From the NCBI GenBank assembly GCA_018658305.1, contig JABHVM010000030.1, positions 1 through 55,238 on the forward strand: a DNA stretch of 55,238 bases, written 5' to 3'. The notes beneath the pieces are model-generated. The model was not told the DNA's origin, did no database searches, and was given only the letters and a program-made list of their open reading frames with translations. The stretch is from Thiotrichales bacterium. GTDB lineage: Bacteria; Pseudomonadota; Gammaproteobacteria; GCF-002020875. A program made the position numbers and the translations under genes. Position 1 is the stretch's first letter. Every line of letters starts with the position of its first letter. Below, piece by piece: positions 1-9,934 of this stretch.

Positions 1-704
1 GAACCACCACCAACACAAGCTATAAGTGCATCAGGAAGTTTCCCAGCTTGTTGTTGAATCTGCTCCCGAGCCTCTCTACCGATAATAGCTTGAAAGTCGC
101 GTACCAGCGCTGGATATGGGTGTGGGCCTGCAACTGTACCGATAATATAGAATGTGTTATCGACATTTGTAACCCAATCACGCATCGCTTCATTGAGTGC
201 ATCTTTAAGTGTTTTTGAGCCAGAGCTAACTGGAACCACTGTTGCGCCTAACATCTTCATACGATAGACATTCTGTTTCTGACGCTCTACATCTACCTCT
301 CCCATATAGACCACACACTCAAGACCGAGTCGTGCTGCTACAGTTGCGGTTGCAACGCCATGTTGACCTGCTCCTGTCTCTGCGATAATTCTAGTTTTTC
401 CCATCCGTTGTGCCAACATAGCCTGTCCAACAGTGTTGTTAACTTTATGCGCTCCAGTATGATTTAGATCTTCTCGCTTCAACCAAATTTGCGCTCCACC
501 CAAACGCTCACTCCAATGTTTAGCAAAATAGAGTGGACTAGGTCGCCCCACATAGTTCTGCAGATCTTCATCTAGTTCACGCAAAAACTCTTCATCCTGC
601 ATATATCTTTGATAAGCCTCAGTCAACTCATCAAGTGCGGCCATCAAAGTCTCTGGCGCAAATATTCCACCATATATTCCAAAGTGTCCCTGTTCATCGG
701 GCAT
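1..704 (-). CDS. trpB: Tryptophan synthase beta chain (partial, C-terminus off the window)
   Basis: Only the N-terminal ~234 residues of a ~400-residue enzyme are present; the frame is open to position 1. TrpB condenses indole with L-serine using PLP. The motif HTGAHKVNN contains the PLP-binding lysine, and the start [15 protein letters not shown] matches family N-termini. The ATG at 704-702 was chosen because the conserved sequence begins right after it. It lies 50 bp downstream of trpF on the same strand, the usual trpF-trpB order, so co-transcription is likely. The trpA gene expected next would be outside the window. Confidence 0.97.
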   Translation of the reverse strand, partial: MPDEQGHFGIYGGIFAPETLMAALDELTEAYQRYMQDEEFLRELDEDLQNYVGRPSPLYFAKHWSERLGGAQIWLKREDLNHTGAHKVNNTVGQAMLAQRMGKTRIIAETGAGQHGVATATVAARLGLECVVYMGEVDVERQKQNVYRMKMLGATVVPVSSGSKTLKDALNEAMRDWVTNVDNTFYIIGTVAGPHPYPALVRDFQAIIGREAREQIQQQAGKLPDALIACVGGG

Positions 705-754
705 CTCATTCCATCTACTATTCACTTATATCCACCTACTAATAATTCTATAAT

Positions 755-1378
755 TTACAGTTCTAAGTTTACAGCTCTGTTAATAAATTGAGCCACCTTA
801 TCTAAATCTTTAACCCCTTTCGTTAGCTCCACCCCTCCGCTCACATCAACTGCCCAAGGGGTAACCTCTTTGATCGCTTGCTCTACATTTTCAGGAGTGA
901 GTCCTCCAGCAAGCACTATTGGCTTTTGCAGATCCACTGGAACTCGCCCCCAGTCAAAGCTCTGACCAGTTCCACCTGGAACTCCTTTCTGATAGGCATC
1001 AACCAACAGTGCAGATGCTGCAAAGTAGCGCTCCTCCTCCTTTAGCAGATCAACTTCTGGAGACATTCTCACTGCTTTCATCCATGGCTTATCAAAAGAG
1101 GCACAGGATAGAGGATCTTCACTCCCATGAAACTGCAACATATCTAACGGTACTGCAGCTAGTATTTCATCAATTTCAGCTTGCGGCATATCCACAAAAA
1201 GCCCTACCGTAGTAACAAAAGGGGGCAGAGAGTCAACAATTTCACGGGCTACAACTGTAGATAGGGCGCGCGGACTTGGGGGGTAGAACACTAGTCCAAT
1301 CGCATCCGCCCCACTCTGAGCCGCAGCAATACCATCTACTGGCGAAGTGATTCCACAAATTTTAACTCTAGTTCTCAT
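755..1378 (-). CDS. trpF: Phosphoribosylanthranilate isomerase
   Basis: TrpF converts N-(5-phosphoribosyl)anthranilate to the ribulose-phosphate form in tryptophan synthesis. The 207-residue protein opens with MRTRVKICGIT, the family signature with the catalytic cysteine, and carries GLVFYPPSPR and the C-terminal phosphate-binding stretch around DVSGGVE. An in-frame upstream start at 1435 would add 19 residues that overlap truA and have no family counterpart, so the ATG at 1378 is preferred. That leaves a 16-bp gap to truA. It sits between truA and trpB on the same strand. Confidence 0.96.
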   Translation of the reverse strand: MRTRVKICGITSPVDGIAAAQSGADAIGLVFYPPSPRALSTVVAREIVDSLPPFVTTVGLFVDMPQAEIDEILAAVPLDMLQFHGSEDPLSCASFDKPWMKAVRMSPEVDLLKEEERYFAASALLVDAYQKGVPGGTGQSFDWGRVPVDLQKPIVLAGGLTPENVEQAIKEVTPWAVDVSGGVELTKGVKDLDKVAQFINRAVNLEL

Positions 1379-1394
1379 TCCGACAATTTTACCA

Positions 1395-2156
1395 CTAACC
1401 TTCCCCCTGCAACAGACCATCTGGGTACTCAACACTAATTAATGCAAGCCCCTCTGGTGGAGCGGTTACTCCTCCTTTGGTTCTATCTTCCTTTTTTAGT
1501 ACTTCATCAGCCCATATTGGTTGCTGTAATCCACTACCGATAGCTATTAATACTCCTGCTATGTTACGCACCATATGATGTAGAAATGCATTTGCACGCA
1601 CGGCTATATAGATCTCATCTCCATTGCGACTCACCTTTAATGAGTGAATTGTGCGAACAGGGCTATTAGCTTGACAAGCTACAGCTCGATAGGAGTTAAA
1701 ATTATGCTCTCCAATAAGATAGTTTGCGCCCTTTTGCATCAACTCTATATTTAGTGGACGATAGATCCAAGTGCGACTATCCGTTAATAGAGCGGAGCGC
1801 ACAGGGCGATTAAATATGGTGTAACAATAGGAGCGAGAGATTGCTGAGAAGCGGGCGTGAAATTTATCTGTAGTTGTACGCACCCAACTAAGTGATACAT
1901 CAGGTGGGAGGTTAGCATTAACCCCATTAACCCAAGCTCTAGAGTCTCGTGCAGCATCACTATCAAAGTGAATAATTTGCCCCACCGCATGCACTCCAGC
2001 ATCAGTGCGTCCTGCTGTAGTTATTCTAACAAAATGGTTAGCAACTATTGAGAGTGCGCGCTCTACTTCACCCTGTACTGTACGAATATCTGGCTGCTGG
2101 ATCTCCCAACCATGAAATTTTGCGCCATTATATTCAACCCCTGCAACATAACGCAT
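1395..2156 (-). CDS. truA: tRNA pseudouridine(38-40) synthase
   Basis: TruA isomerises uridines 38-40 in the tRNA anticodon arm. The 253-residue protein shows the catalytic-aspartate motif TTAGRTDAGVHA near residue 47, an N-terminal GVEYNGAKFHGWE, and the FLHHMVRNIAG motif near residue 190. The length is normal. The fimV-like gene ends 4 bp upstream and trpF begins 16 bp downstream, so it is probably translated from one long polycistronic message. The order asd-fimV-truA-trpF is common in Gammaproteobacteria. Confidence 0.97.
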   Translation of the reverse strand: MRYVAGVEYNGAKFHGWEIQQPDIRTVQGEVERALSIVANHFVRITTAGRTDAGVHAVGQIIHFDSDAARDSRAWVNGVNANLPPDVSLSWVRTTTDKFHARFSAISRSYCYTIFNRPVRSALLTDSRTWIYRPLNIELMQKGANYLIGEHNFNSYRAVACQANSPVRTIHSLKVSRNGDEIYIAVRANAFLHHMVRNIAGVLIAIGSGLQQPIWADEVLKKEDRTKGGVTAPPEGLALISVEYPDGLLQGEG

Positions 2157-2160
2157 CTAT

Positions 2161-2928
2161 CTAAACCTTGTCACTGCTATCTGTTGAATGCTCAATTGTT
2201 GCCTCTATATTATCAACTCCCTGCTGGAACTCCTGCCATAAATCAGTTCCGCTCTGTTTATAATCTTCATCACCATCTAACTCAGCTAAAGATACCACCT
2301 CTGCCGAACGCCACCAGTATATGATGTAGAGAGCTAACGCAGCCCCTAACAATAGAAAACCTATCCACCCAGACAGAGCCGCGTACCAGTTTTGCAGCGG
2401 ACTCAACTCTGTTTCAGGTAGTGGAGTCAGCGGCTGCTTTTTTGCCTGCTGAGTAATAAGTTTATTGAGAGTATTATCGTGGGCACGGATTAGCTCTATC
2501 CATAGTGCGCGGCTGGAGTGGTCTGCAACTGGATTTAAAAATATAGTAATGTTACGGCTAGAGTGAGCATTTTTTGCAGCACTGGAGCTTCCCTCTAAAG
2601 TAAACGATAGAATTGGTCTAGCTATCGACTGATCAGAGAGTATAAGCAGCCTCTCACGACTCTCTATAAATTCCGCACTAAACCTCTCTCTATTACCATC
2701 CTCATCAACTATTAAAAAACTATCTAACTCTTGCTCCTCTGAATTTAACTCTATCTCCACAACTATAGGATCACCTAGAGCTGAATATATCCTGATGCTA
2801 TCATCTGCTAATGCATTAAAGGTGGTGAAAATCACAAATATTAAAAATATTAATCTTGAGCTAAAGCTCAAGCGCAATCCCCAGCAGACGACGGAGTGGC
2901 TCAGCCGCTCCCCAGAGAAGCTGATCAC
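2161..2928 (-). CDS. Short FimV-like membrane protein
   Basis: This 255-residue reading (about 239 if the TTG at 2877-2875 is the start) sits where fimV lies in related genomes, between asd and truA. It has a hydrophobic segment ending in ALA near residue 41, then a sequence like the FimV N-terminal domain ([18 protein letters not shown]). A transmembrane helix follows near residues 187-208, then an acidic tail. FimV proteins are usually several times longer, with a LysM domain and a TPR-rich cytoplasmic part; neither is visible here. The 5' end overlaps the end of asd by up to 68 bp, so the exact start is uncertain. FimV is a peptidoglycan-linked polar organiser of type IV pili; a role for this minimal form is inference from position and N-terminal similarity only. 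Confidence 0.7.
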   Translation of the reverse strand: MISFSGERLSHSVVCWGLRLSFSSRLIFLIFVIFTTFNALADDSIRIYSALGDPIVVEIELNSEEQELDSFLIVDEDGNRERFSAEFIESRERLLILSDQSIARPILSFTLEGSSSAAKNAHSSRNITIFLNPVADHSSRALWIELIRAHDNTLNKLITQQAKKQPLTPLPETELSPLQNWYAALSGWIGFLLLGAALALYIIYWWRSAEVVSLAELDGDEDYKQSGTDLWQEFQQGVDNIEATIEHSTDSSDKV

Positions 2929-3973
2929 CTACAGTAAAGGCAGATATATACTCTGGGCCCATAGTTAATTTTCGTACTCTACCAACTGGAATAGTTAGGG
3001 TTCCTGTAACTTTAGCTGGAGTAAGTTCACTCATACTTAGATCACGATCGTTAGGAATAACCTTAACCCAATCGTTAGCTTGCGCCATAATAGACTCAAT
3101 ATCTGTAACAGGAATATCTCTTTTTAATTTTATAGTGAGAGCCTGACTGTGAGAGCGCATCGCCCCAACTCGCACACAGAGTCCATCTATAGGAACTGGA
3201 TTTTCGCTTAGCCCAAGAATTTTATTGCTTTCAGCTTCAGCTTTCCACTCCTCTCGACTCTGTCCGCTAGGGAGTTGAATATCAATCCATGGGATTAAAC
3301 TACCAGCTAGAGGAACTCCAAAATTATCGCTTGGATATTCACTACTGTTTATATGGGTTGAGACAGTACGGTCTATCTCCAGAATAGCGCTTGCAGGATC
3401 GGCAAGCAGCCCACCCACACTTGAGTGGATACTCCCCATCTGCGAAATAAGTTCACGCATATTGCGTGCTCCAGCACCAGATGCTGCTTGATAGGTCATT
3501 GGAGATACCCACTCAACCAAATCCTCTTCAAACAGTCCGCCAATTGCTAACAGCATCAAACTAACTGTACAGTTGCCACCAGTGAATGTTTTAACTCCAT
3601 CACTAAGGGCGTTGTCGATAACTTTGCGATTAACTGGATCAAGAACAATAACTGTATCATCTTCCATTCTTAGTGTAGATGCAGCATCTATCCAGTAGCC
3701 ACTCCAGCCTGCGCTACGCAGTGGCTCAATAACTGCTTTAGTATAGCTGCCACCCTGACAACTTATAATTGCATCCATCTGTGCCAGCTCTGCAATATCA
3801 TTCGCATCTTTCAGTGGGGGTACATTTTTACCCACATCTGGTCCAGGTTCTCCAAGTTGAGATGTAGTAAAAAAGATCGGGTCTATCTTTGCAAAATCAC
3901 CCTCCTCCCGCATGCGTCCCATTAGCACTGATCCAACCATGCCGCGCCAACCTATAAAACCTACTTTTTTCAT
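2861..3973 (-). CDS. asd: Aspartate-semialdehyde dehydrogenase
   Basis: Asd reduces aspartyl phosphate to aspartate semialdehyde with NADPH, at the branch to lysine/diaminopimelate, threonine and methionine. The 370-residue protein begins [20 protein letters not shown] (nucleotide-binding), has the catalytic cysteine in [11 protein letters not shown] near residue 135, and a histidine in [15 protein letters not shown] near residue 275. This is the Gram-negative type. It follows leuB by 23 bp, and its 3' end overlaps the fimV-like reading frame. Confidence 0.97.
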   Translation of the reverse strand: MKKVGFIGWRGMVGSVLMGRMREEGDFAKIDPIFFTTSQLGEPGPDVGKNVPPLKDANDIAELAQMDAIISCQGGSYTKAVIEPLRSAGWSGYWIDAASTLRMEDDTVIVLDPVNRKVIDNALSDGVKTFTGGNCTVSLMLLAIGGLFEEDLVEWVSPMTYQAASGAGARNMRELISQMGSIHSSVGGLLADPASAILEIDRTVSTHINSSEYPSDNFGVPLAGSLIPWIDIQLPSGQSREEWKAEAESNKILGLSENPVPIDGLCVRVGAMRSHSQALTIKLKRDIPVTDIESIMAQANDWVKVIPNDRDLSMSELTPAKVTGTLTIPVGRVRKLTMGPEYISAFTVGDQLLWGAAEPLRRLLGIALEL

Positions 3974-3996
3974 AACTAATATCCTATTTTAATTAT

Positions 3997-5085
3997 CTAC
4001 AGCTGTTCACTGAGAATTGCTTTAACCACTGCGTCACCCATCTGTGAACAACTAACCTCCTGCATACCATCTGCGTATATATCACGAGTTCGTAATCCAC
4101 TGTCTAGAACTTGGTTAACCGCGTGTTCAATACGCTCCGCCATACTACTTTCATCAAGACTGTAGCGTAACATCATAGATAGAGATAAAATTGTAGCGAG
4201 AGGGTTAGCTATGTTTTGTCCTGCAATATCTGGGGCAGAACCATGAATTGGTTCATACATCCCTTTACCATTCAGATCTAACGAAGCTGATGGAAGCATC
4301 CCTATAGAGCCAGTCAACATCGCAGCGCAGTCAGAGAGGATATCACCAAACATATTAGTTGTAACCATCACATCAAACTGTTTTGGATCACGCACCAACT
4401 GCATCGCAGCATTGTCTACATACATATGAGAGAGTTCAACCTCAGGATAATCTTTCGAAACCCTCTCCATAACCTCACGCCAGAGCTCTGTTGACTCCAA
4501 CACATTTGCTTTATCTACCGAGGTTAATCGTCTGTCTCGCTTCATTGCGATCTCAAATGCCGAACGACCAATGCGCTCAATTTCATATTCTGCATAGACT
4601 AGAGTATTAAACCCTTCTCGCTCACCACTCTCTAAGGTGCGAATTCCACGAGGCTGTCCAAAATAGATGCCGCCAGTTAGCTCTCGCACTATCATCAGAT
4701 CAAGCCCTGAGACTACATCTTCACGCAAAGTTGATGCGGCTGCTAGCTGAGGATAGAGAATAGCTGGACGCAAATTAGAGAAGAGCTCAAGTTCTGCACG
4801 AATACCAAGCAACCCTTTCTCTGGTCTTACCGATATATCTAGCGACTCCCACTTGTAACCACCAACTGCTCCTAGCAGAATCGCATCTGAATCTTTAGAG
4901 AGAGCGATAGTCTCTGCTGGTAGAGGGGTAGCGTGCTCATCATAAGCTGCGCCACCAATTAATCCGCTCTCCATCTCAATAGGTAGCCCGAATTCATCAC
5001 ACAGGCAGTCAAGAACTTTAACTGCTTCCGCTACAATCTCCTGCCCAATTCCATCACCAGGTAGTACTGCTATTTTTTTACTCAT
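3997..5085 (-). CDS. leuB: 3-isopropylmalate dehydrogenase
   Basis: LeuB oxidatively decarboxylates 3-isopropylmalate in leucine biosynthesis using NAD. The 362 residues include the N-terminal GDGIGQEIV motif, [21 protein letters not shown] for substrate binding, [12 protein letters not shown], and the metal/NAD region [20 protein letters not shown] with [13 protein letters not shown]. It is separated from leuD by 256 bp on the same strand, unlike the tight leuC-leuD junction, so it may have its own promoter there. Confidence 0.97.
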   Translation of the reverse strand: MSKKIAVLPGDGIGQEIVAEAVKVLDCLCDEFGLPIEMESGLIGGAAYDEHATPLPAETIALSKDSDAILLGAVGGYKWESLDISVRPEKGLLGIRAELELFSNLRPAILYPQLAAASTLREDVVSGLDLMIVRELTGGIYFGQPRGIRTLESGEREGFNTLVYAEYEIERIGRSAFEIAMKRDRRLTSVDKANVLESTELWREVMERVSKDYPEVELSHMYVDNAAMQLVRDPKQFDVMVTTNMFGDILSDCAAMLTGSIGMLPSASLDLNGKGMYEPIHGSAPDIAGQNIANPLATILSLSMMLRYSLDESSMAERIEHAVNQVLDSGLRTRDIYADGMQEVSCSQMGDAVVKAILSEQL

Positions 5086-5341
5086 ATTTATTATTCACTC
5101 TAGAGCCTTTTGCAACACCCCAAAAACGAGGTGAATTATTAACCCAAAAGGTCAAAATTAAAGAAAGTGTCCAGCTCAATCTATTATAATGAAAGCCACT
5201 AAACCGCATTAAAACCAGCCCCATAGAAATCAACATTATAGCAACATCTTATGACTTAACCTGAGGCAGAAACAAGAGAGATTATACAGCATTTCATACT
5301 GCTTTTACTTAAGCTTAATCAATTATCTGCTCTCTCTAACA
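5086..5341 (-). other. leuD-leuB intergenic spacer
   Basis: This 256-bp gap interrupts an otherwise compact leu operon. No convincing gene is visible. A 52-codon minus-strand frame (about 5080-5238) overlaps the leuB start codon, but it has no recognisable family and no clear ribosome site. The stretch at 5104-5160 resembles the terminal regions of some insertion sequences by eye, but no matching second end is present. A leuB promoter is the simplest use for the gap. Confidence 0.4.
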
Positions 5342-5995
5342 TTAATTACTAAACAACCAAGGCTCCTCGCGCTTATGACGCTCTTCATAAGTTTTAATCT
5401 CGGCTCTATGTTGTAGGGTTAACCCTATATCGTCCAGTCCATTCAGCATTCTATATTTTCTAAACTGATCTATCTCGAAGTGGTAACTATCTCCGTTTGG
5501 CGTGGTTACACTCTCTGCTGCTAGATCTATATTTAGCGTATATCTCTGCTGATTTTGCTTATATTTTCGCTCTTCACTAAATATTTTAGTTATCTCTGTT
5601 TCGCTCAATACTATGGGGAGGAGCCCATTTTTAAAACTGTTATTAAAAAATATATCGGCAAAGCTGGGAGCTATTACTGCACGAATTCCGTAATCAGTTA
5701 GTGCCCATACCGCATGTTCTCTGGATGATCCACAACCAAAATTTTCTTGCCCGAGCAGAATTGTCGCCCCCGCATAATCTGGACTATTAAGTACAAAATC
5801 AGGATTAACTCTTCGGCTTGCATTGTCGATAGATGGATCGCCTGGATCGAGATAGCGCCAGTCATCAAAAAGGTTAGGACCAAAGCCAGCTCGCTTGACC
5901 GACTTCAGATACTGTTTTGGGATGATCGCATCGGTATCTACATTGGGGCGATCTAGAGGCAATACCACTCCGCTATGTTGGGTAAACTTATCCAT
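5342..5995 (-). CDS. leuD: 3-isopropylmalate dehydratase small subunit
   Basis: LeuD is the swivel subunit of isopropylmalate isomerase and pairs with LeuC. The 217-residue protein shows [20 protein letters not shown] at the N-terminus and [18 protein letters not shown] near residue 80, both signatures of the bacterial small subunit. The start codon ATG at 5995 overlaps the last base of the leuC stop, so translation is coupled to leuC. Confidence 0.97.
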   Translation of the reverse strand: MDKFTQHSGVVLPLDRPNVDTDAIIPKQYLKSVKRAGFGPNLFDDWRYLDPGDPSIDNASRRVNPDFVLNSPDYAGATILLGQENFGCGSSREHAVWALTDYGIRAVIAPSFADIFFNNSFKNGLLPIVLSETEITKIFSEERKYKQNQQRYTLNIDLAAESVTTPNGDSYHFEIDQFRKYRMLNGLDDIGLTLQHRAEIKTYEERHKREEPWLFSN

Positions 5996-7443
5996 TACTT
6001 CACTCCTCGCATCAACTCTCGTACATCAACAAAGTGACCAGTCACTGCAGCAGCTACAGCCATTGCAGGACTTACTAGATGAGTTCGACTACCCTGCCCT
6101 TGTCTACTCTCAAAGTTACGATTAGATGTTGAGGCACAACGCTCTTCAGGCTCTAGTCGATCTGCATTCATTGCTAGACACATAGAGCACCCTGGATCTC
6201 GCCACTCAAAACCTGCAGCAAGAAAGATCTTATCCAGCCCCTCATCCTCTGCCTGCTGCTTGATAAGTCCAGAACCTGGAACAACTAAAACCTGCTTAAC
6301 CCTATCTGCTTTATGTCGCCCCTTAGCCACAGCCGCCGCTGCGCGTAGATCTTCAATTCTAGAGTTAGTACAGGAGCCGACAAAAACTTTATCTATCGCA
6401 ATCTCATTAATCTTTGTTCCGCCCTCTAACCCCATATATATTAATGCTCGCTCCATACCGTTGCGCTTAATAAGATCAGTTTCAGCTTGCGGGTCTGGAA
6501 CTCTATCACCAATGGAAACCACCATCTCTGGTGAAGTTCCCCAGCTTACTTGAGGATCTATATCTACACCATCCAGCTCTACTAATGCATCAAACTCTGC
6601 ACCGATATCGCTATGCAGCTGTTGCCAAACCTCAACTGCTCTACTCCACTGTTCATCTCTATACTGTTCTGCACTTGGTGCATACGCTCTACCAACATCT
6701 CCGTTCTTAACAAACTCTATTGTCTTCTGATCTACTCCAACCATTCCTGCTCGTGCACCCGCCTCAATAGCCATATTACAGACAGTCATCCGCCCCTCTA
6801 TCGAGAGCTCCTCAATAGCCTCACCTGCAAACTCAATCGCATACCCTGTGCCGCCAGCAGTTCCGATCTTACCGATAATTGCGAGAACTATATCTTTACC
6901 AGTTACTCCACTTCCGACTGAACCGTTTATTCGCACCAACATACTCTTTGATTTTTTCTGCACTAAACATTGGGTGGCGAGAACATGCTCCACCTCTGAA
7001 GTACCAATCCCAAAGGCTAATGCTCCGAGCGCCCCGTGGGTTGAGGTGTGAGAGTCACCGCATACAATTGTCATCCCCGGTAGAGTTGCCCCCTGCTCTG
7101 GACCAATCACATGAACTATTCCTTGCCGAATATCTCCCATCTTAAATTCAGTAATTCCAAATTCAGCCGCGTTATTATCTAGCGTCTCAACTTGAATTTT
7201 AGCTACTGGATCAGTTATTCCAGCTTCACGATCTGTCGTTGGTACATTATGGTCTGGCACAGCTAAACTTGCACTTGCGCGCCATGGCTTGCGTCCAGCC
7301 ATACGAAGCCCCTCAAATGCTTGCGGTGATGTCACCTCATGTAGGAATTGACGATCTATATAGAGTAAAGTACTCCCATCATCCTCCTGACGCACGGTGT
7401 GGGCTTCCCATAATTTGTCATATAAAGTTTTAGCTTTTATCAT
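5995..7443 (-). CDS. leuC: 3-isopropylmalate dehydratase large subunit
   Basis: LeuC is the [4Fe-4S] catalytic subunit that isomerises 2-isopropylmalate to 3-isopropylmalate. Its 482 residues carry the cluster ligands in [12 protein letters not shown] (near residue 350) and [15 protein letters not shown] (near residue 410), and the active-site segment [14 protein letters not shown] near residue 130. It is the first gene of the leuC-leuD unit. The upstream 170 bp contain copy 1 of the palindromic element, so its promoter must lie in or next to that element. Confidence 0.97.
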   Translation of the reverse strand: MIKAKTLYDKLWEAHTVRQEDDGSTLLYIDRQFLHEVTSPQAFEGLRMAGRKPWRASASLAVPDHNVPTTDREAGITDPVAKIQVETLDNNAAEFGITEFKMGDIRQGIVHVIGPEQGATLPGMTIVCGDSHTSTHGALGALAFGIGTSEVEHVLATQCLVQKKSKSMLVRINGSVGSGVTGKDIVLAIIGKIGTAGGTGYAIEFAGEAIEELSIEGRMTVCNMAIEAGARAGMVGVDQKTIEFVKNGDVGRAYAPSAEQYRDEQWSRAVEVWQQLHSDIGAEFDALVELDGVDIDPQVSWGTSPEMVVSIGDRVPDPQAETDLIKRNGMERALIYMGLEGGTKINEIAIDKVFVGSCTNSRIEDLRAAAAVAKGRHKADRVKQVLVVPGSGLIKQQAEDEGLDKIFLAAGFEWRDPGCSMCLAMNADRLEPEERCASTSNRNFESRQGQGSRTHLVSPAMAVAAAVTGHFVDVRELMRGVK

Positions 7444-7480
7444 AAGTATCTACTGTTGAGTATTAAATATTTAGTTGTTG

Positions 7481-7598
7481 GTAACTATTCTCACCTCTAA
7501 AATTCACCATCTCTGCGTTACAAAATCTTCATATACACCTGTATACTCAAATTTTGCGCCTTGATCTGATGAATTTTAGAGGCAATCTGAACAGTTAC
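7481..7598. repeat. Palindromic MITE-like element, copy 1
   Basis: This 118-bp element begins GTAACTATTC and ends GAACAGTTAC. The outer ~31 bp on each side are imperfect inverted repeats sharing CTAAAATTCA. The same sequence recurs at 38176-38317 and, in opposite orientation, at 48832-48952. Copy 1 is flanked by AGTTGTTG (7473-7480) and AATTGTTG (7599-7606), a 7-of-8 direct repeat consistent with an aged 8-bp target-site duplication. It encodes no protein. It lies between the Rieske gene and leuC, both on the minus strand, so it could fold in their shared RNA. Confidence 0.88.
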
Positions 7599-7616
7599 AA
7601 TTGTTGATTTTAACAT

Positions 7617-7934
7617 CTATTTATCTAAATATTTGCCGATCTCAACCATCACCACTCCATCTTCAATCTGGAGTGGGTAGACTCTTACACTCTCATCTGC
7701 CGGTGGATTCATAACCTCTCCTGTAGTTAAATTAAAACGACTTCCATGCAGAGAGCAGCGTACCACCTCGCCCTCCAGACAGCCTAGATCCAAACCTATT
7801 ATATCGTGCGGACACTGATTGGATATTGCATGAAAACCGCTCTTGGTATGGGCAACTAAAATATCGTGCCCCTCGACCTTGTAGCGGCGCATATTCCCTT
7901 GCGTGAGATCTTGCGTATTTAGTAACTTTATCAT
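7617..7934 (-). CDS. Small Rieske [2Fe-2S] protein (NirD-like ferredoxin)
   Basis: This 105-residue protein is a single Rieske domain. The cluster ligands are visible as C-P-H near residue 41 and C-S-L-H near residue 59 (CSLHGSRF), with GEVMNPPADE after them. It has no signal peptide or membrane segment, so it is a soluble cytoplasmic electron carrier of the NirD / biphenyl-dioxygenase ferredoxin type. It lies 6 bp downstream of the TrpD2-like gene and is probably co-transcribed. No partner oxygenase or nitrite reductase large subunit is nearby, so its redox partner is unknown. Confidence 0.85.
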   Translation of the reverse strand: MIKLLNTQDLTQGNMRRYKVEGHDILVAHTKSGFHAISNQCPHDIIGLDLGCLEGEVVRCSLHGSRFNLTTGEVMNPPADESVRVYPLQIEDGVVMVEIGKYLDK

Positions 7935-7940
7935 CTTCGA

Positions 7941-9041
7941 TTAAACTCGTGCCGCAGCTCTGCCGCTTAAGAGAACATCTCGCACCTCTTCTGCCGCAAG
8001 TTTAAGAGTAGCACTTCGCCCTAAATGGTGCATAGTCAATGCAGCACTTAACAGTAGCGCATCAAAACTCAAACCCTCACCCCCAGCTAATGCTGCCATT
8101 CCAGCCTCTGCCGCATATTTAGATATCTCTAAGTTTCCCTCCACACCATCAGGAATGGCTGGAGCACGAAGATCATGCTCAACTCCAAGCTCAGATGGAT
8201 CCACCTTCACTGCAACTTCAGGCTCCTCACCCACAAACTGATAGGTAGTTGATATCTGACGCAATGAAGCCGTTACTCCACCCTCGACTCCACGCACCAA
8301 CAGCGCAGAGTTGAAGCCAGCACTGCGAGCCATATCTGCATAGATCTCTGCATACGGCTTATGTACATAACCGGTCATTAGATGAGTCTGTTTTTTGGCT
8401 TGGATAGGTCTACTCATAACTTCAGCTGTAGTGATAACGGTACGCTTTATTAATTGATCCCGTAGCGGAATCAAACTGTGAAGTGCAGGGCAAGATTGAC
8501 TCTGATCTATATACGCCCACCCCTTAGATGGGTCAGACAACTGTGCTGCGGCGGCAGCAACTGTAAGGTCTACTGAAACTCCAGCCTCACGCAAAATTTG
8601 ACGATGAGTAAATCCAAACTTTGGGGTTACTGTCTCCAACCCTTGAGAGAATGCTGGAACCCCTAACTCAGCCAGTAGCGGGGCTAAAAATGGGGCTGCT
8701 GGCAGAGTTCGATTATAACCATTATATGGATCTGCAATATCCACAACCTCATCTACATCAGCCTCCACTCTATAGGTGAGCTCTTGAATAGCACGCAGAA
8801 TACCTCTATTCTCTTCATCACTCTCGCGCTTCATCCTAAGTGCAATCAGAAATACAGCTCCCTGCACTGGATCAATCGCCCCCTCCATAACTGCACGCAT
8901 TCCTATGCGTGCTTCATCCTCGTCAATATTCTTACTCAGCGTTGGGCCTGTTGCGATACGCTGAATTATTGAACGCATTACCGCACGCGCTTCATCTCTA
9001 TCTAGTGGTTCTTCAATAGTTGGGGAGTTACCTATTATCAT
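7941..9041 (-). CDS. TrpD2-like glycosyltransferase-fold protein
   Basis: This 366-residue protein has the overall pattern of the anthranilate phosphoribosyltransferase family (helical N-terminal part with GAVFLIALRMKRESDEE, then an alpha/beta part). Where TrpD has its GTGGD PRPP-binding loop, this protein has ADPYNGYNRTLPAAPFL, so it should not be a tryptophan enzyme. This fits the TrpD2/YbiB-like 'glycosyl transferase family' paralogues, some of which bind nucleic acid; no activity can be assigned here. The Rieske gene follows after 6 bp and the pair looks like an operon. Confidence 0.8.
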   Translation of the reverse strand: MIIGNSPTIEEPLDRDEARAVMRSIIQRIATGPTLSKNIDEDEARIGMRAVMEGAIDPVQGAVFLIALRMKRESDEENRGILRAIQELTYRVEADVDEVVDIADPYNGYNRTLPAAPFLAPLLAELGVPAFSQGLETVTPKFGFTHRQILREAGVSVDLTVAAAAAQLSDPSKGWAYIDQSQSCPALHSLIPLRDQLIKRTVITTAEVMSRPIQAKKQTHLMTGYVHKPYAEIYADMARSAGFNSALLVRGVEGGVTASLRQISTTYQFVGEEPEVAVKVDPSELGVEHDLRAPAIPDGVEGNLEISKYAAEAGMAALAGGEGLSFDALLLSAALTMHHLGRSATLKLAAEEVRDVLLSGRAAARV

Positions 9042-9198
9042 AATATTATACTCTTCTGTTATTCGTTATTAAGTATTGACGCCTCTTTGAAGTGCTTCTT
9101 TTCTTGTTGTGAGTTGCCTTGCATAAGTAGATAATACACGATGATAATATATAAAAAATAGTCATATTTAATTTTGAGTCATAATTTAATTTTCAACA

Positions 9199-9879
9199 AT
9201 GTTTACAGAATCACTATACATATCCGCTCTAGTAATGGGTCTATTAGGAAGTACTCACTGTGCTGGGATGTGTGGCGGCATAGTCTCCGCCCTATCATTA
9301 AGTATAGCTCCTGAGCAGCGCAACAGCAGTGCTCGATTGAGTGGAATATTGATACTCTACAACATAGGACGCATTCTTAGCTACACTATAGCTGGCTGGC
9401 TTATTGCATCGTTAGGTAGTAGTGCTGCCGATTTGGGAAGTGGCATAGAGTTGCGCAGAGGGTTCGTTCTACTCTCTGCTTTAGTAATGATTGCACTGGG
9501 ACTCTACCTTACAGGATGGTGGAGCGGAGCAATTCTTGCTATAGAAAAAGTTGGAGCTTTAGTTTGGAGTAGAATTAGCCCTCTAGCCAACAGCTTTATT
9601 CCACTTAGAACTATGCCACAGGCTCTTATTGCTGGTATGCTCTGGGGGTGGCTACCCTGTGGTCTAGTATATACTGCGCTAATCTGGACTCTAAGTGCGA
9701 GCTCTAGTTTAGAGGGGGCATTGATTATGGCTACCTTTGGAGTTGGGACACTCCCTGCAATGCTCTCCTTAGGATATATATCAAAAACTGTTATCGCTCA
9801 ACTTCAACGGCGCTGGGTACGGCAGCTAACTGGTACAGTGGTGATAGGGTTTGGAGTTATGCAACTTTTACAGTTGTAG
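9199..9879 (+). CDS. TauE/SafE-type (DsbD/UreH-like) membrane protein
   Basis: The 226-residue integral membrane protein has about six hydrophobic segments and the N-terminal motif GSTHCAGMCGG near residue 18. That His-Cys-x3-Cys pattern is typical of the TauE/SafE-annotated family often linked to cytochrome oxidase assembly or metal delivery. A second half motif, GMLWGWLPCGLVYTAL, lies near residue 145. Substrate transport is not established from sequence. It starts a plus-strand cluster with two unknown proteins and a metal-cation transporter, which makes metal handling a reasonable inference. Confidence 0.82.
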   Translation: MFTESLYISALVMGLLGSTHCAGMCGGIVSALSLSIAPEQRNSSARLSGILILYNIGRILSYTIAGWLIASLGSSAADLGSGIELRRGFVLLSALVMIALGLYLTGWWSGAILAIEKVGALVWSRISPLANSFIPLRTMPQALIAGMLWGWLPCGLVYTALIWTLSASSSLEGALIMATFGVGTLPAMLSLGYISKTVIAQLQRRWVRQLTGTVVIGFGVMQLLQL

Positions 9880-9934
9880 ACTAGAACATTTAAAGTAAGA
9901 TAACATTCTGAATAATTATATTCTGGAGATTTAA

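Noticed and set aside
5080-5238. A 52-codon minus-strand frame overlapping the leuB start
   Set aside because: No clear ribosome site, no family similarity, and it sits in a probable promoter gap; not enough to call a gene.
5895-7443. Several long plus-strand reading frames opposite leuC and leuD
   Set aside because: They overlap well-supported minus-strand genes, have no ribosome sites and no recognisable protein pattern; they are shadows of leuC/leuD codon use.
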